Source: Humidesulfovibrio sp. | GTDB taxonomy: Bacteria; Desulfobacterota; Desulfovibrionia; Desulfovibrionales; Desulfovibrionaceae | Assembly (NCBI GenBank): GCA_031292175.1 | Contig: JARLHQ010000011.1 | Coordinates: 1 to 33,083 of the forward strand | Reading direction: 5' to 3' | DNA length: 33,083 nt | In this document: one piece after another, positions 14,157 through 21,984 of the stretch | How positions within the stretch are numbered: position 1 is the stretch's first letter | Layout of the letters: the number at the start of each line of letters is the position of its first letter | Program-made: the position numbers and the translations under genes | The notes under the pieces: generated by a model | The model's database searches: none | Told to the model about the DNA's origin: nothing | What the model saw: the letters and a program-made list of their open reading frames with translations, nothing else

Positions 14157-15890
14157 TTAATGCAGGGCGAAAGGGGCCTTGCCCTCCACGCGGTTGCGAC
14201 CGGATTCCTTGGCGCGGTACAGGGCCTCGTCCGCGCGTTGGATGATCTCGGGCACATCGTCCCCCTCCCTGCAGTCCGTCACGCCGAAGCTGGAGGTCAC
14301 TTGCCCCACTTGGCCGAAGTCGCTCCGTTCCAGTTCTGTGCGATAGCGTTCGGCCAGGGTCGAAACCAGCGCGAGGTTCGTTTCCGGGCAGATGATGAGG
14401 AATTCCTCGCCACCCCATCGGCCAACAATATCCGTCTCCCGCGAGTTCTTTGTCAGCAAGGTGGCCAGCTTCATCAGCACGGAATCGCCGGCCGCATGGC
14501 CGTAGGTGTCATTGACCACCTTGAAATGGTCGACATCAAGCAGGATGATGGAGAATATTTTGCCGTAGCGCCGGGCGCGCAGCAACTCAGACTGCAACGC
14601 CGCTTCGAGTTTGCGGCGGTTGGCGAGTCCCGTCAGCCTGTCCGTGACGGACAAAATCTCCAGGGCCTGGTTCTTGCCGTCCAGCTCCTTGACCAGCAGT
14701 TGCAGACGGTCCCGGGCCTCGGTCAGTTCGGCCGTGCGCTGCTGGACTATGTTCTCCAGGTTGCCGACGAGCTGTTGCATGCTGTTCGACATGTCATTGA
14801 AGCTGGAGGCCAGTACGCCCACCTCGTCGCTGGAGTCGCTTGCAACGCTGGCTTTCAGGTTGCCGGCGCGCATTTCCTCGGCGCTGCGTGTCAGGGCCAC
14901 GATCTTGCGGGTGATGCTGGCGTGGATGATGGCCGCGACCAGAAGCACAAAGATGAGGCCCGTGATCGCCGTGGCCACGATGATGAGCATGGAAAGTTTG
15001 CTGGCCTTGGAGATTCTGCTGCGGGCGCGTTCCACTTCCGCCGTGGCCAAGGTCTTGAGATTTACGGAAATGGGGTCCACGGCTTTTGCCTGCAGCGTGA
15101 AATCGTTCAGCTTGCTGCGAATGGCCACGTCCACGTCCGGGATCTGGCGCGCGATCTCCACATACCGGTCGAGCAGACGTTCCGTTTCAGGCCAGTTTCG
15201 CCCCTGTGCATTCTCTTTGGCGCGGAGGGCTGTGCGCAGGGCGAAGCAGGCGTTCAGCGCCGACTGTATGTCCGGGCGCTGGCGCGTGACCAGGTATTGG
15301 CGCTCGAAGGCCACCATCTGCCGGTAGGGCAGCAGCGTGTCCGTGGAGCGCTCGGCGATGGCCCCGAGGTCCGTCTCCACGGACGAAAGCTGGCTTTCAA
15401 GCCCGGTGCCGGGCGCGGCGAGCACAGTCACCAGCGACACGAGTTCGCGGAAGATGTCGGAAAAGCGGCGCGCCGTGGAGAGGTAGAGGGTCAGGTCGTT
15501 GTTGCGTTCGCGCAGGGCGCTGCTCACATGCGAGCCTTCGATGAGGCGTTTGAGCTCCTCGCTGCTGGCGACCACGTGGGTGATGATTTCCGTGGAAGGC
15601 TTGAAATATAGCGCTTGCGCGGAAAGAAAGCCGATTTGCGGATATTGCAGGAAGAAGTCTCGATGCAGGCGGCGGGCCTTCTCCAGGTCGCCGTCCATTT
15701 CGAAAACGAGCTGGCGGATCTCAACGCTGGTAAGGATCACGGCCTCGGCCTTGCGGACGTCGTTCAGCGCCACCAGGCTGACCGCCGCCTCCAGGAGCAT
15801 CATGCACAGCAGAAGGGCGAAGGCCAGAGCGAACTTGGCGGTGATGCCAAGGTTCTGCCAAGTGTGCATGATGCGTCCGATTTTCGTCAT
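14157..15890 (-). CDS. Membrane diguanylate cyclase (periplasmic sensor-HAMP-GGDEF)
   Basis: A 577-residue protein that synthesises cyclic di-GMP. One helix at about 20-42, a roughly 270-residue helical periplasmic sensor domain, a second helix at about 316-340, a HAMP domain, a short coiled coil (near QQRTAELTEARDRLQ), and a C-terminal GGDEF domain. The active site is GGEEF (493-497). RETD (484-487), five residues before it, is the RxxD inhibitory site, so product inhibition is expected. The start ATG at 15890 overlaps the stop of the upstream binding-lipoprotein gene (ATGA); a longer in-frame start inside that gene is rejected. The coupling implies that the cyclase responds to the ligand captured by that lipoprotein. 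Confidence 0.9.
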   Translation of the reverse strand: MTKIGRIMHTWQNLGITAKFALAFALLLCMMLLEAAVSLVALNDVRKAEAVILTSVEIRQLVFEMDGDLEKARRLHRDFFLQYPQIGFLSAQALYFKPSTEIITHVVASSEELKRLIEGSHVSSALRERNNDLTLYLSTARRFSDIFRELVSLVTVLAAPGTGLESQLSSVETDLGAIAERSTDTLLPYRQMVAFERQYLVTRQRPDIQSALNACFALRTALRAKENAQGRNWPETERLLDRYVEIARQIPDVDVAIRSKLNDFTLQAKAVDPISVNLKTLATAEVERARSRISKASKLSMLIIVATAITGLIFVLLVAAIIHASITRKIVALTRSAEEMRAGNLKASVASDSSDEVGVLASSFNDMSNSMQQLVGNLENIVQQRTAELTEARDRLQLLVKELDGKNQALEILSVTDRLTGLANRRKLEAALQSELLRARRYGKIFSIILLDVDHFKVVNDTYGHAAGDSVLMKLATLLTKNSRETDIVGRWGGEEFLIICPETNLALVSTLAERYRTELERSDFGQVGQVTSSFGVTDCREGDDVPEIIQRADEALYRAKESGRNRVEGKAPFALH

Positions 15891-17149
15891 GGCGCTGGCT
15901 TGTATGTGAACTTGACGTTTGCCTTGAGCCCTTCCACGCCGGCTGCCGGGTCTTTCAGGCGGAGCACGTTGAATATGGGGGGCGCGCAATCGCCGAATTC
16001 ATCGCAGTTCATCCTGCCCCCGATTCCTTTGTGGTCGCGTGTTGCGTACAGGGCGTCGCGCAGGGCCTGTCGACCGATATGCACGGCACCAGATTTGTCC
16101 GTGGACGCCACCTTCTCAATGGCGTTGAAGAGAATCTCCGCGGCGTCGTACGCGCTGGCGTAATAGATGGTTGCGGGCGACGTCTTGAAGTGCTCCTTGT
16201 ACTCACGCACCAGGGTTTCCAACTCCGGGGTCTTGTCCGGCGGGCTCGGTCCGATGAAATACATGCCGATGGCCGCGCCTTTGACGGAATCGATGAAGCT
16301 CTGCTCGATGAGCGAGCCATCGCTCATGAACACGGTATGCTTGAGGGCAGGCATCTGTTTCGCCTGGAGCAGCAGGTAGTTGCCCTCAGGCTGGAACAGC
16401 GGGAAGAACATCAGCTCTGCTTTGGAGTTGACCACGGCGGTGAGCACGGGGCCCATATTCGTGTCGTTCTTGTTCACCGTTGCGGACAGAACGACTTGTC
16501 CTCCGAGTTCTTTGAATTTCTTTGTGAAACCATCAGTAAGACCACAGGTGTAGATGTCTCCGTCGTTTATGACGGCGGCCTTGCGGATTCCAAGTTTCTC
16601 GTACGCAAAGGTGGCTGCAGCCGGGCCGGAGAATTCCTCGTTGGGGGCAGTGCGGAAGAAGCCCGGCTGCCATTTGGGCGCTTTGTGCCCGCCCATGCTG
16701 GTGAGGAAGGCTGCGGAGTTGTTGCCGGAGATCATGGAGAACCCTGCTTTGGACATGACCTCCGAGGCCGACGCGGCAGCGCCGGAGCAGGTGGTGCCGA
16801 AGATGGCCACCGTGTGCGGATCGGCGACGATCTTCAGTGCGGCATTTGCTCCGCCCTCCGGCTGGCAGCCGCTGTCCTCGACCTGAAGATCGACCTTGTG
16901 GCCCAGAAGTTTGCCATGCCTGCGCGCGAGGGCGAGTTCCAGGCCGCGCATCTGCTCCTCGCCGAGGGGGGCGACCTTGCCGCTCAACGCCTGGATGACC
17001 CCAAGCTTCAGGTTGTCACCTGGGCTGATTTCGATGTTTGCGATCGCGTCCGCGTGGCCCTTTCGGCCCGACTCGTTGGAACAGGCATAGGTGGAAAGGA
17101 TAAGTAAAATCAGTGCAATGCATTTTGTATAAGGGGAGGCTGCGTCCAT
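15887..17149 (-). CDS. Branched-chain amino acid type (LivK-like) binding lipoprotein
   Basis: A 420-residue periplasmic binding protein of the Peripla_BP_6/ANF-receptor type. A lipoprotein signal ends at Cys23 (LSTYAC). The mature start carries LKLGVIQALSG, and AIFGTTCSGAAASASEV and KAAVINDGDIYTCGLTDGF (19-residue span) are typical fold-type I ligand-binding segments. No ABC permease or ATPase of the Liv type lies nearby. Instead it overlaps a diguanylate cyclase gene by ATGA, so it is more likely a sensory than a transport protein. The start ATG has AGGG four bases upstream. Confidence 0.87.
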   Translation of the reverse strand: MDAASPYTKCIALILLILSTYACSNESGRKGHADAIANIEISPGDNLKLGVIQALSGKVAPLGEEQMRGLELALARRHGKLLGHKVDLQVEDSGCQPEGGANAALKIVADPHTVAIFGTTCSGAAASASEVMSKAGFSMISGNNSAAFLTSMGGHKAPKWQPGFFRTAPNEEFSGPAAATFAYEKLGIRKAAVINDGDIYTCGLTDGFTKKFKELGGQVVLSATVNKNDTNMGPVLTAVVNSKAELMFFPLFQPEGNYLLLQAKQMPALKHTVFMSDGSLIEQSFIDSVKGAAIGMYFIGPSPPDKTPELETLVREYKEHFKTSPATIYYASAYDAAEILFNAIEKVASTDKSGAVHIGRQALRDALYATRDHKGIGGRMNCDEFGDCAPPIFNVLRLKDPAAGVEGLKANVKFTYKPAP

Positions 17150-17256
17150 AATTCCCTGCGTCGACTCTGTTGCTGTTTGTTGAACCAGCGTTACACCGGC
17201 ATCGGGCGCGCAAGCAATATGGATATGCTAATCGCGCGTATGATTTAGGGTATGTT

Positions 17257-17285
17257 TCTATATCCCATTGTCTCTTCAGAGTCAA
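17257..17285 (-). promoter_or_regulatory. Sigma-70-type promoter for the binding protein/cyclase operon
   Basis: Reading leftward, TTGACT (17280-17285) and TATAGA (17257-17262) are separated by 17 bases. Transcription would begin near 17250, giving about 100 bases of leader before the start codon. Confidence 0.55.
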
Positions 17286-17361
17286 AGCTCAAACCGTTTT
17301 GAGTCACAACTATCATAAACTATTTTCTTTTCAAACGGTTCCTGGCGCGGACGCAACAAAA

Positions 17362-17385
17362 AACCCCCTGCCTAAGCAGGGGGTT
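17362..17385 (-). terminator. Rho-independent terminator of the tRNA gene
   Basis: A 10-bp stem, AACCCCCTGC with GCAGGGGGTT, and a four-base loop lie just past the tRNA 3' end. On the minus strand the stem runs into TTTTTTGTTG, as expected for tRNA termination. Confidence 0.85.
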
Positions 17386-17392
17386 AGTTGTT

Positions 17393-17469
17393 TGGTAGCG
17401 AGGGAGGGAATTGAACCCCCGACACTGCGGATATGAGCCGCATGCTCTGACCGACTGAGCTACCTCGCC
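17393..17469 (-). tRNA. tRNA-Met (CAU), with encoded CCA
   Basis: A 77-nt cloverleaf on the minus strand. The acceptor strand is GGCGAGG and pairs with CCTCGCT (a G-U at pair 1-72). The D-arm is GCTCAGTCGGTCAGAGC, the anticodon stem TGCGG/CCGCA with loop CTCATAT, and the T-loop TTCAATT. The 3' CCA is encoded. The anticodon CAU means elongator Met, or Ile2 if position 34 is modified to lysidine; overall sequence favours elongator Met. It lacks the three G-C pairs of an initiator. Confidence 0.88.
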
Positions 17470-17492
17470 TTGTTTCCCTTAACGGGAAGCGC

Positions 17493-17521
17493 CTTATAGC
17501 TATTCTTCGAATTGTTGGCAA
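17493..17521 (-). promoter_or_regulatory. Promoter of the tRNA gene
   Basis: Reading leftward, TTGCCA (17516-17521) and TATAAG (17493-17498) are 17 bases apart, about 24 bases upstream of the mature tRNA 5' end. This is close to the sigma-70 consensus. Confidence 0.65.
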
Positions 17522-17588
17522 GCCCCGGCAAGGGGGGGGATGTACTTTTTCGTCGGAAATTTTCAGATCGAAGCCAGCCGGGTCCGCG

Positions 17589-17617
17589 TTGCCAGGATAT
17601 GCGCCGTGGTGTAGAAT
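17589..17617 (+). promoter_or_regulatory. Promoter for the small protein-lptF-lptG operon
   Basis: TTGCCA (17589-17594) and TAGAAT (17612-17617) are separated by 17 bases and lie about 40 bases before the start of the 66-residue protein gene. Confidence 0.65.
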
Positions 17618-17657
17618 TTGCTAAGCGAACACGCATCAAGGACTCAAAGGAGCTTTC

Positions 17658-17858
17658 ATGACCACCATTGTGCCAAAAAGCGAATTGGCGCGCCGCGCCA
17701 TGGATTGGATAAGCGGGCAGTGTTCCAACCAGCCTGGCGAGCCCGACCCCAGCAAACATATCGAGGCTGCGGCCGTGCGCTTTAACCTGAGCCCCGTGGA
17801 TGTCGAGTTTCTGGAGCGGTTCTATGCTGGCGGCGCCGAAGGCGAGAAGCTGTCTTGA
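17658..17858 (+). CDS. Small conserved-looking protein upstream of lptF
   Basis: A 66-residue soluble protein with no signal peptide or membrane segment. The C-terminal half, AAVRFNLSPVDVEFLERFY, is predicted helical and might bind another protein. AAGGAG lies five bases before the ATG. The stop overlaps the TTG start of lptF (TTGA), so translation is coupled to the lipopolysaccharide exporter subunit. I do not recognise a named family. The good ribosome binding site, strong promoter and coupling support a real gene. Confidence 0.7.
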   Translation: MTTIVPKSELARRAMDWISGQCSNQPGEPDPSKHIEAAAVRFNLSPVDVEFLERFYAGGAEGEKLS

Positions 17859-19036
17859 AGATCGTTCACCGGCAAATCCTTAAGGAACATATCAGCTTGT
17901 TCCTGCTCATCGGCTCCTGCCTCTTGGGGCTTATCCTGGTGGGCCGGATGCTGCAGTTGCGCGAGATGCTGCTTTCACAGAATCTTGGCGTGTTCGACGT
18001 GCTGCGCCTTTTTGTCTACTTGAGCCCATTCTTCATGCTGCAGCTCACGCCCATCGCCTGCATGCTCAGTGTTTTTCTGACTTTTCTGCGCATGGCGGCG
18101 GACCGGGAACTTACCGCGCTCAAAGCCAGCGGTGTCAGCCTGTACCAACTCTTGCCCGCGCCGTTCATCTTTTGCACGTTGTGCACGCTGTTCAGCCTGT
18201 ATATTTCACTTTTTGGCGTCGCCTGGGGCATGGAGCAGTTCAAGCTTTCTTTGCTGGAGTTCGCGCGGACCAAAACGAAACTTTCATTGCAGGCTGGCGT
18301 GTTCAATCAGGAATTCCCAGGTCTTACGATATACGCGCAGCAGGTTGACCTGAATTCTGGCGACATCCGTTTTGTCTTTGTGCAGGACAAAACCAGCAAG
18401 AGCTTCACCACCACGGTCGTGGCCCCGGAGGGCACCGTGACCACGGATCCCGACAAGGAACAGATCAAGGTCGTGTTCAAAAACGGCAGGCTGTTCCGCC
18501 GCGTGGACGAGACGCTCGAGGTGCTGCGCTTCAGAAACTACGCCGTGCGCCTGCCGCTTGGGAACATGCTGACAAGCATGGGTTACAGCAGCATGTCGCT
18601 TAAGGAGATGTCATTCCAGCGGCTCCTGGAGGTCGCGGGCGACGAGGGAGTCCAGCAGAAGCTGCTCCAGACCGGCCGCATCGACTCGAACAAGTTGCGC
18701 GCGGTACCGACGGAGATCCAAAAACGTCTGGCGCTGCCTCTGGCCTGTCTGGTGCTCGGCCTGTTCTCGGTGCCCATCGCCAGCGTGTTCCGGGCGCTCA
18801 AGCAGCAACACGGTCTGGTGCTGGCCCTTGGCGTTTTTCTTGTCTATTATTCCTTGCTCACCGTGGCCGAAAGCATGGGGGAAACACAGCCCCTGATCGC
18901 CTCCTTCGGCGTCTGGGTACCCAATGTCCTGTTCGGTGGCGTTGGCCTCCTCTTCCTGCGCCAAGCCGTGCGGGAGCGTGTGCCTGCCGGAATCCTGTGG
19001 GTTTTGCAGTTGATGCACAGGAGGGTGGCGGCATGA
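17855..19036 (+). CDS. lptF: Lipopolysaccharide export permease LptF (YjgP/YjgQ family)
   Basis: A 393-residue inner-membrane subunit of the LptB2FG exporter, which lifts lipopolysaccharide from the membrane onto the periplasmic bridge. Three N-terminal helices (about 14-32, 48-70, 96-118) are followed by a periplasmic beta-jellyroll (about 125-265) and three C-terminal helices from about 288. The SGVSLYQLLPAP segment after helix 2 is a family feature. It starts with TTG overlapping the preceding stop and ends with an ATGA overlap into lptG. LptB and LptC genes are not in the window. Confidence 0.88.
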   Translation: MKIVHRQILKEHISLFLLIGSCLLGLILVGRMLQLREMLLSQNLGVFDVLRLFVYLSPFFMLQLTPIACMLSVFLTFLRMAADRELTALKASGVSLYQLLPAPFIFCTLCTLFSLYISLFGVAWGMEQFKLSLLEFARTKTKLSLQAGVFNQEFPGLTIYAQQVDLNSGDIRFVFVQDKTSKSFTTTVVAPEGTVTTDPDKEQIKVVFKNGRLFRRVDETLEVLRFRNYAVRLPLGNMLTSMGYSSMSLKEMSFQRLLEVAGDEGVQQKLLQTGRIDSNKLRAVPTEIQKRLALPLACLVLGLFSVPIASVFRALKQQHGLVLALGVFLVYYSLLTVAESMGETQPLIASFGVWVPNVLFGGVGLLFLRQAVRERVPAGILWVLQLMHRRVAA

Positions 19037-20181
19037 CCTGGCCTCGTCTCGGCGCGCTCAGCGGCTATCTGGTGCGGCAGAACCTGTTTCTCATGGCCAC
19101 CTGTCTCGGAGCGGGCACCTTCATCTATCTAATGGCCGACCTGGCCGACCGCCTGGAGCATTTTCTGGACGCCGGGCTTTCCATGCGCCAGATCCTTACC
19201 TACTTCATGGTGAAGACGCCGCTCATCATCTCGCAGATCCTGCCCGCCGTGTTTCTGCTCGCCGTAGTACTCCAACTCGGTCTCATGGTGCGCAACCGCG
19301 AAATGATCGCCCTGCGCGCCGGCGGCTTGTCCATTGGCTGGTTTATTCGCTTTTTCCTTGTGTATGCGCTTGTTTGGAGCTTCGGGCAGTTGGTCTTTTC
19401 GCAGTTCGTGGCCTCCTATGGCGAGCGCGAGGCCAGCCGCATCTGGCGCGAGGATGTGCGCAAGCGCCAGCTCGACAAGCAATCCATCAAGAACCTTTGG
19501 TTTCGCGAGGGGCCATACATCGTCCACGCGGGCGAAGCGCAGCCCACCTCCAGCCGCGTCAACGATGTGACGGTGTACGAATTCGATCGCGACACCTCGC
19601 GCCTCACGCGCATCATGACGGCCAAGAAGGGTTTGGTTGACGAGCACGGCTGGGGTCTGCTCGACGTGTGGGAGATTGAAACCTCGGACTTCACGGCCAC
19701 AAGGCTTTTGACGAACTTCATCCCGCTGCGCCAGAACATGCGCGGATTTCTGAACGAGGATAGCACGGACCGTTCGGACCTGCCCCTGTGGCACCTCGGC
19801 CGGGTCATCGACGAACTCAAGGAGTCGGGCTCAAACGTGGAGCGGCTGCGCACGGCCTGGCACGGCAAGTGGTCGTACGCTTTCTCCATCCTCACCATGG
19901 CCCTTTTGGCCCTGGCGCTCAGCTCCTTTTTTGAGAACCTGTACGTTAATCTTGTCTTGAGTCTGGTCGTGGTCTTCAGCTACTACGGAATTTATGTTCT
20001 CGGCATCACTACGGGGCAGAAGGGCATTCTGCCGCCGGTCCTTGGGGCCTGGTTGGCGAACGTCATTTTCAGCACCCTGTCCTCCATGCGGCTTGCCTGG
20101 CTGAGCGCTCCGCACTTCACGGCGCGCGTCCACAGAGTGCGCGACAGGCTGGCGCGCCGGCTCACCCGATCCGAGGCGTAG
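19033..20181 (+). CDS. lptG: Lipopolysaccharide export permease LptG (YjgP/YjgQ family)
   Basis: A 382-residue partner of LptF with the same plan: three helices, a periplasmic jellyroll (about 120-270), three helices. RNREMIALRAGGLSIGW is the cytoplasmic segment after helix 2 and matches the family coupling region. The ATG at 19033 overlaps the lptF stop; an earlier in-frame GTG is rejected. The gene converges with engB and their ends overlap by 20 bases (20162-20181). Confidence 0.88.
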   Translation: MTWPRLGALSGYLVRQNLFLMATCLGAGTFIYLMADLADRLEHFLDAGLSMRQILTYFMVKTPLIISQILPAVFLLAVVLQLGLMVRNREMIALRAGGLSIGWFIRFFLVYALVWSFGQLVFSQFVASYGEREASRIWREDVRKRQLDKQSIKNLWFREGPYIVHAGEAQPTSSRVNDVTVYEFDRDTSRLTRIMTAKKGLVDEHGWGLLDVWEIETSDFTATRLLTNFIPLRQNMRGFLNEDSTDRSDLPLWHLGRVIDELKESGSNVERLRTAWHGKWSYAFSILTMALLALALSSFFENLYVNLVLSLVVVFSYYGIYVLGITTGQKGILPPVLGAWLANVIFSTLSSMRLAWLSAPHFTARVHRVRDRLARRLTRSEA

Positions 20182-20773
20182 GCTCCGCGGCCACCGCGCC
20201 GGCCCGGGCGTCCAGGGCCGCCCAAAGAGCGTCGTGCCCCTGTCGGGTGACGCTGGAGAAGCAGATGGGGGTCGCGGCGCCGCCAAGCAGGTCGCGCCAC
20301 TCGCGCTGCCGCGCGGCCGCCTCGCGTTGGTTCACTTTGTCGCATTTGGTGAGCACTGGCAGGATGGGAATGCCCGCGTGGCGCAGCCAGCCCACCAACT
20401 CCAGATCGCTCTGCTGCGGGGTGACGCGCACGTCAAGGAGCACGCTCACGGCCTTGAGCCCGGGGTTGGCGGTCAGGAAATGTTCGATGAGCTTGCCCCA
20501 TTTGGCGCGCTCGGCCTGGGAGCGGCGCGCGTAGCCGTAGCCCGGCAGGTCCACAAGGGTGTAGTTGCCGGGGGTGATGCGGAAGAAGTTCACGCTCTGG
20601 GTCTTGCCCGGCGTGGAGCTGACCTTGGCCAGGCCCTTGCGGCCCGCCAGGCAGTTGATGAGCGAGCTTTTGCCCACGTTGGAGCGCCCGGCGAGCGCCA
20701 CCTGGGGCTCGTCCGAGGGCGTGAGCTGCGAAATTTCATACGCGGTTTTGACTAAGTCGAAGGTTCGATTCAT
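20162..20773 (-). CDS. engB: Ribosome-biogenesis GTPase EngB/YsxC
   Basis: A 203-residue TRAFAC-class GTPase needed for large-subunit ribosome assembly and often for division. G1 is GRSNVGKSS (29-37), the G2 region STPGKTQSVNFF, G3 DLPGYGYA (75-82), G4 TKCDKVN and G5 SSVT. The ATG at 20773 with GGAG just upstream gives the normal family length; longer upstream frames run into aroQ. The C-terminal end overlaps lptG on the opposite strand. Confidence 0.92.
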   Translation of the reverse strand: MNRTFDLVKTAYEISQLTPSDEPQVALAGRSNVGKSSLINCLAGRKGLAKVSSTPGKTQSVNFFRITPGNYTLVDLPGYGYARRSQAERAKWGKLIEHFLTANPGLKAVSVLLDVRVTPQQSDLELVGWLRHAGIPILPVLTKCDKVNQREAAARQREWRDLLGGAATPICFSSVTRQGHDALWAALDARAGAVAAEPTPRIG

Positions 20774-20885
20774 ACTGCTCCAGAGAGGCTTACCGCGCAC
20801 GGCGTGTGCGCCTGCGCCTTTGATGTTGGCTTTTGGCCTCCACGTCAAGCACGGTCCATGACCGCAAACCCACCAGAGGGCAGCC

Positions 20886-21359
20886 ATGAGCACCCGCAAG
20901 TACCTTATCTTGAATGGGCCGAACCTCGGCCACATCGGCACGCGCCAGCCAGAAATCTACGGCTCGCAAGGCCTGGACGCCCTGCCGGAGATGTTGAAAA
21001 ATTTTATGGGAGAGCACGCGGAAGAGGTGGAGCTTGTGTTTCACCAGTCGAACTTCGAGGGTAATCTCATCGACCGGTTGGAAACGACCCGGCGAGAGGG
21101 CCTGGACGGCGTGGCCTTCAACGCCGGAGCGCTCACGCACACCAGCCTGGCCATCGCGGATTGCCTGGCATGGATCGGCGTGCCCTGCGTGGAGGTGCAT
21201 CTTTCGAACATCTTCGCCCGCACAGACGAGCCCCTGCGCCAGAAAAGCCTGATGGGGAAAAGCTGCATCGGATGTGTTGCCGGTTTCGGCATTCTCGGGT
21301 ATGCGTTGGCGGTCCTGGCGCTGGAGCGCCACTTAGCCGACAGGCAGGATAAAAAATAG
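20886..21359 (+). CDS. aroQ: Type II 3-dehydroquinate dehydratase
   Basis: A 157-residue shikimate-pathway enzyme converting 3-dehydroquinate to 3-dehydroshikimate. It shows the type II landmarks: LNGPNL (9-14), GTRQPEIYG lid with Tyr25, HQSNFEGNLID (53-63), NAGALTHTS (79-87) and the catalytic His105 in EVHLSN. The common PGAYTHTS is AGALTHTS here, a conservative departure. AGAGGG precedes the ATG. It lies 45 bases upstream of efp and is probably co-transcribed. Confidence 0.92.
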   Translation: MSTRKYLILNGPNLGHIGTRQPEIYGSQGLDALPEMLKNFMGEHAEEVELVFHQSNFEGNLIDRLETTRREGLDGVAFNAGALTHTSLAIADCLAWIGVPCVEVHLSNIFARTDEPLRQKSLMGKSCIGCVAGFGILGYALAVLALERHLADRQDKK

Positions 21360-21404
21360 TCAGGCGCTACAGTATGTTGCTGCCAGAAATGACTCGGAGG
21401 TTGA

Positions 21405-21962
21405 ATGTATTCCACGTCTGATTTCCGTCGCGGTCTCAAGATCGAGATGGATGGCAAGCCTTATGAAATCGTCGAATTCCAGCACGTGAAGCCCGGCAAG
21501 GGCGGCGCCTTTGTGCGCACGAAGCTGAAGCACATCCTCACCGGCCGCGTCGTCGACGAGACCTTCCGCTCCGGCGAAAAGGTCGGCAAGCCGGACATCG
21601 CCGTGCAGGACATGCAGTTTCTTTATCGCGAGGGCACGGACTTCGTGTTCATGGACCTTGAGAGCTACGACCAGAAGAACATCCCGGCCGCCCAGGTGGG
21701 CGAAAAGGGCGGCTATGTGAAGGAAGGCGAGACCGTGAAGGTGCTGCTGTACAACGGCGAGCTCTTTGATATGGATCTGCCCGCCTCCGTGGCTCTGGAA
21801 GTCGTGGAGACCGAGCCCGGCGTGCAGGGCGACCGCGTCACCGGGGCCAGCAAGCCCGCCAAACTTGAGACCGGCATCAGCGTCAACGTGCCCCTGTTCA
21901 TCGCTCAGGGTGAGCGCATCAAGGTGGACACCCGCACCGGCGAATATCTGAGCCGCGAGTGA
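21405..21962 (+). CDS. efp: Translation elongation factor P
   Basis: A 185-residue factor that rescues ribosomes stalled at polyproline. It has the N-terminal KOW-like domain with the loop KPGKGGAF, whose tip residue Lys32 corresponds to the modified Lys34 of E. coli EF-P. Two OB-fold domains follow, ending in the signature INVPLFI-like stretch [21 protein letters not shown] lysine tip suggests EpmA-type lysylation or no modification; no modification gene is nearby. GGAGG lies four bases before the ATG. Confidence 0.95.
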   Translation: MYSTSDFRRGLKIEMDGKPYEIVEFQHVKPGKGGAFVRTKLKHILTGRVVDETFRSGEKVGKPDIAVQDMQFLYREGTDFVFMDLESYDQKNIPAAQVGEKGGYVKEGETVKVLLYNGELFDMDLPASVALEVVETEPGVQGDRVTGASKPAKLETGISVNVPLFIAQGERIKVDTRTGEYLSRE

Positions 21963-21984
21963 TCCCACGGGGTTTCGCCAAGAT

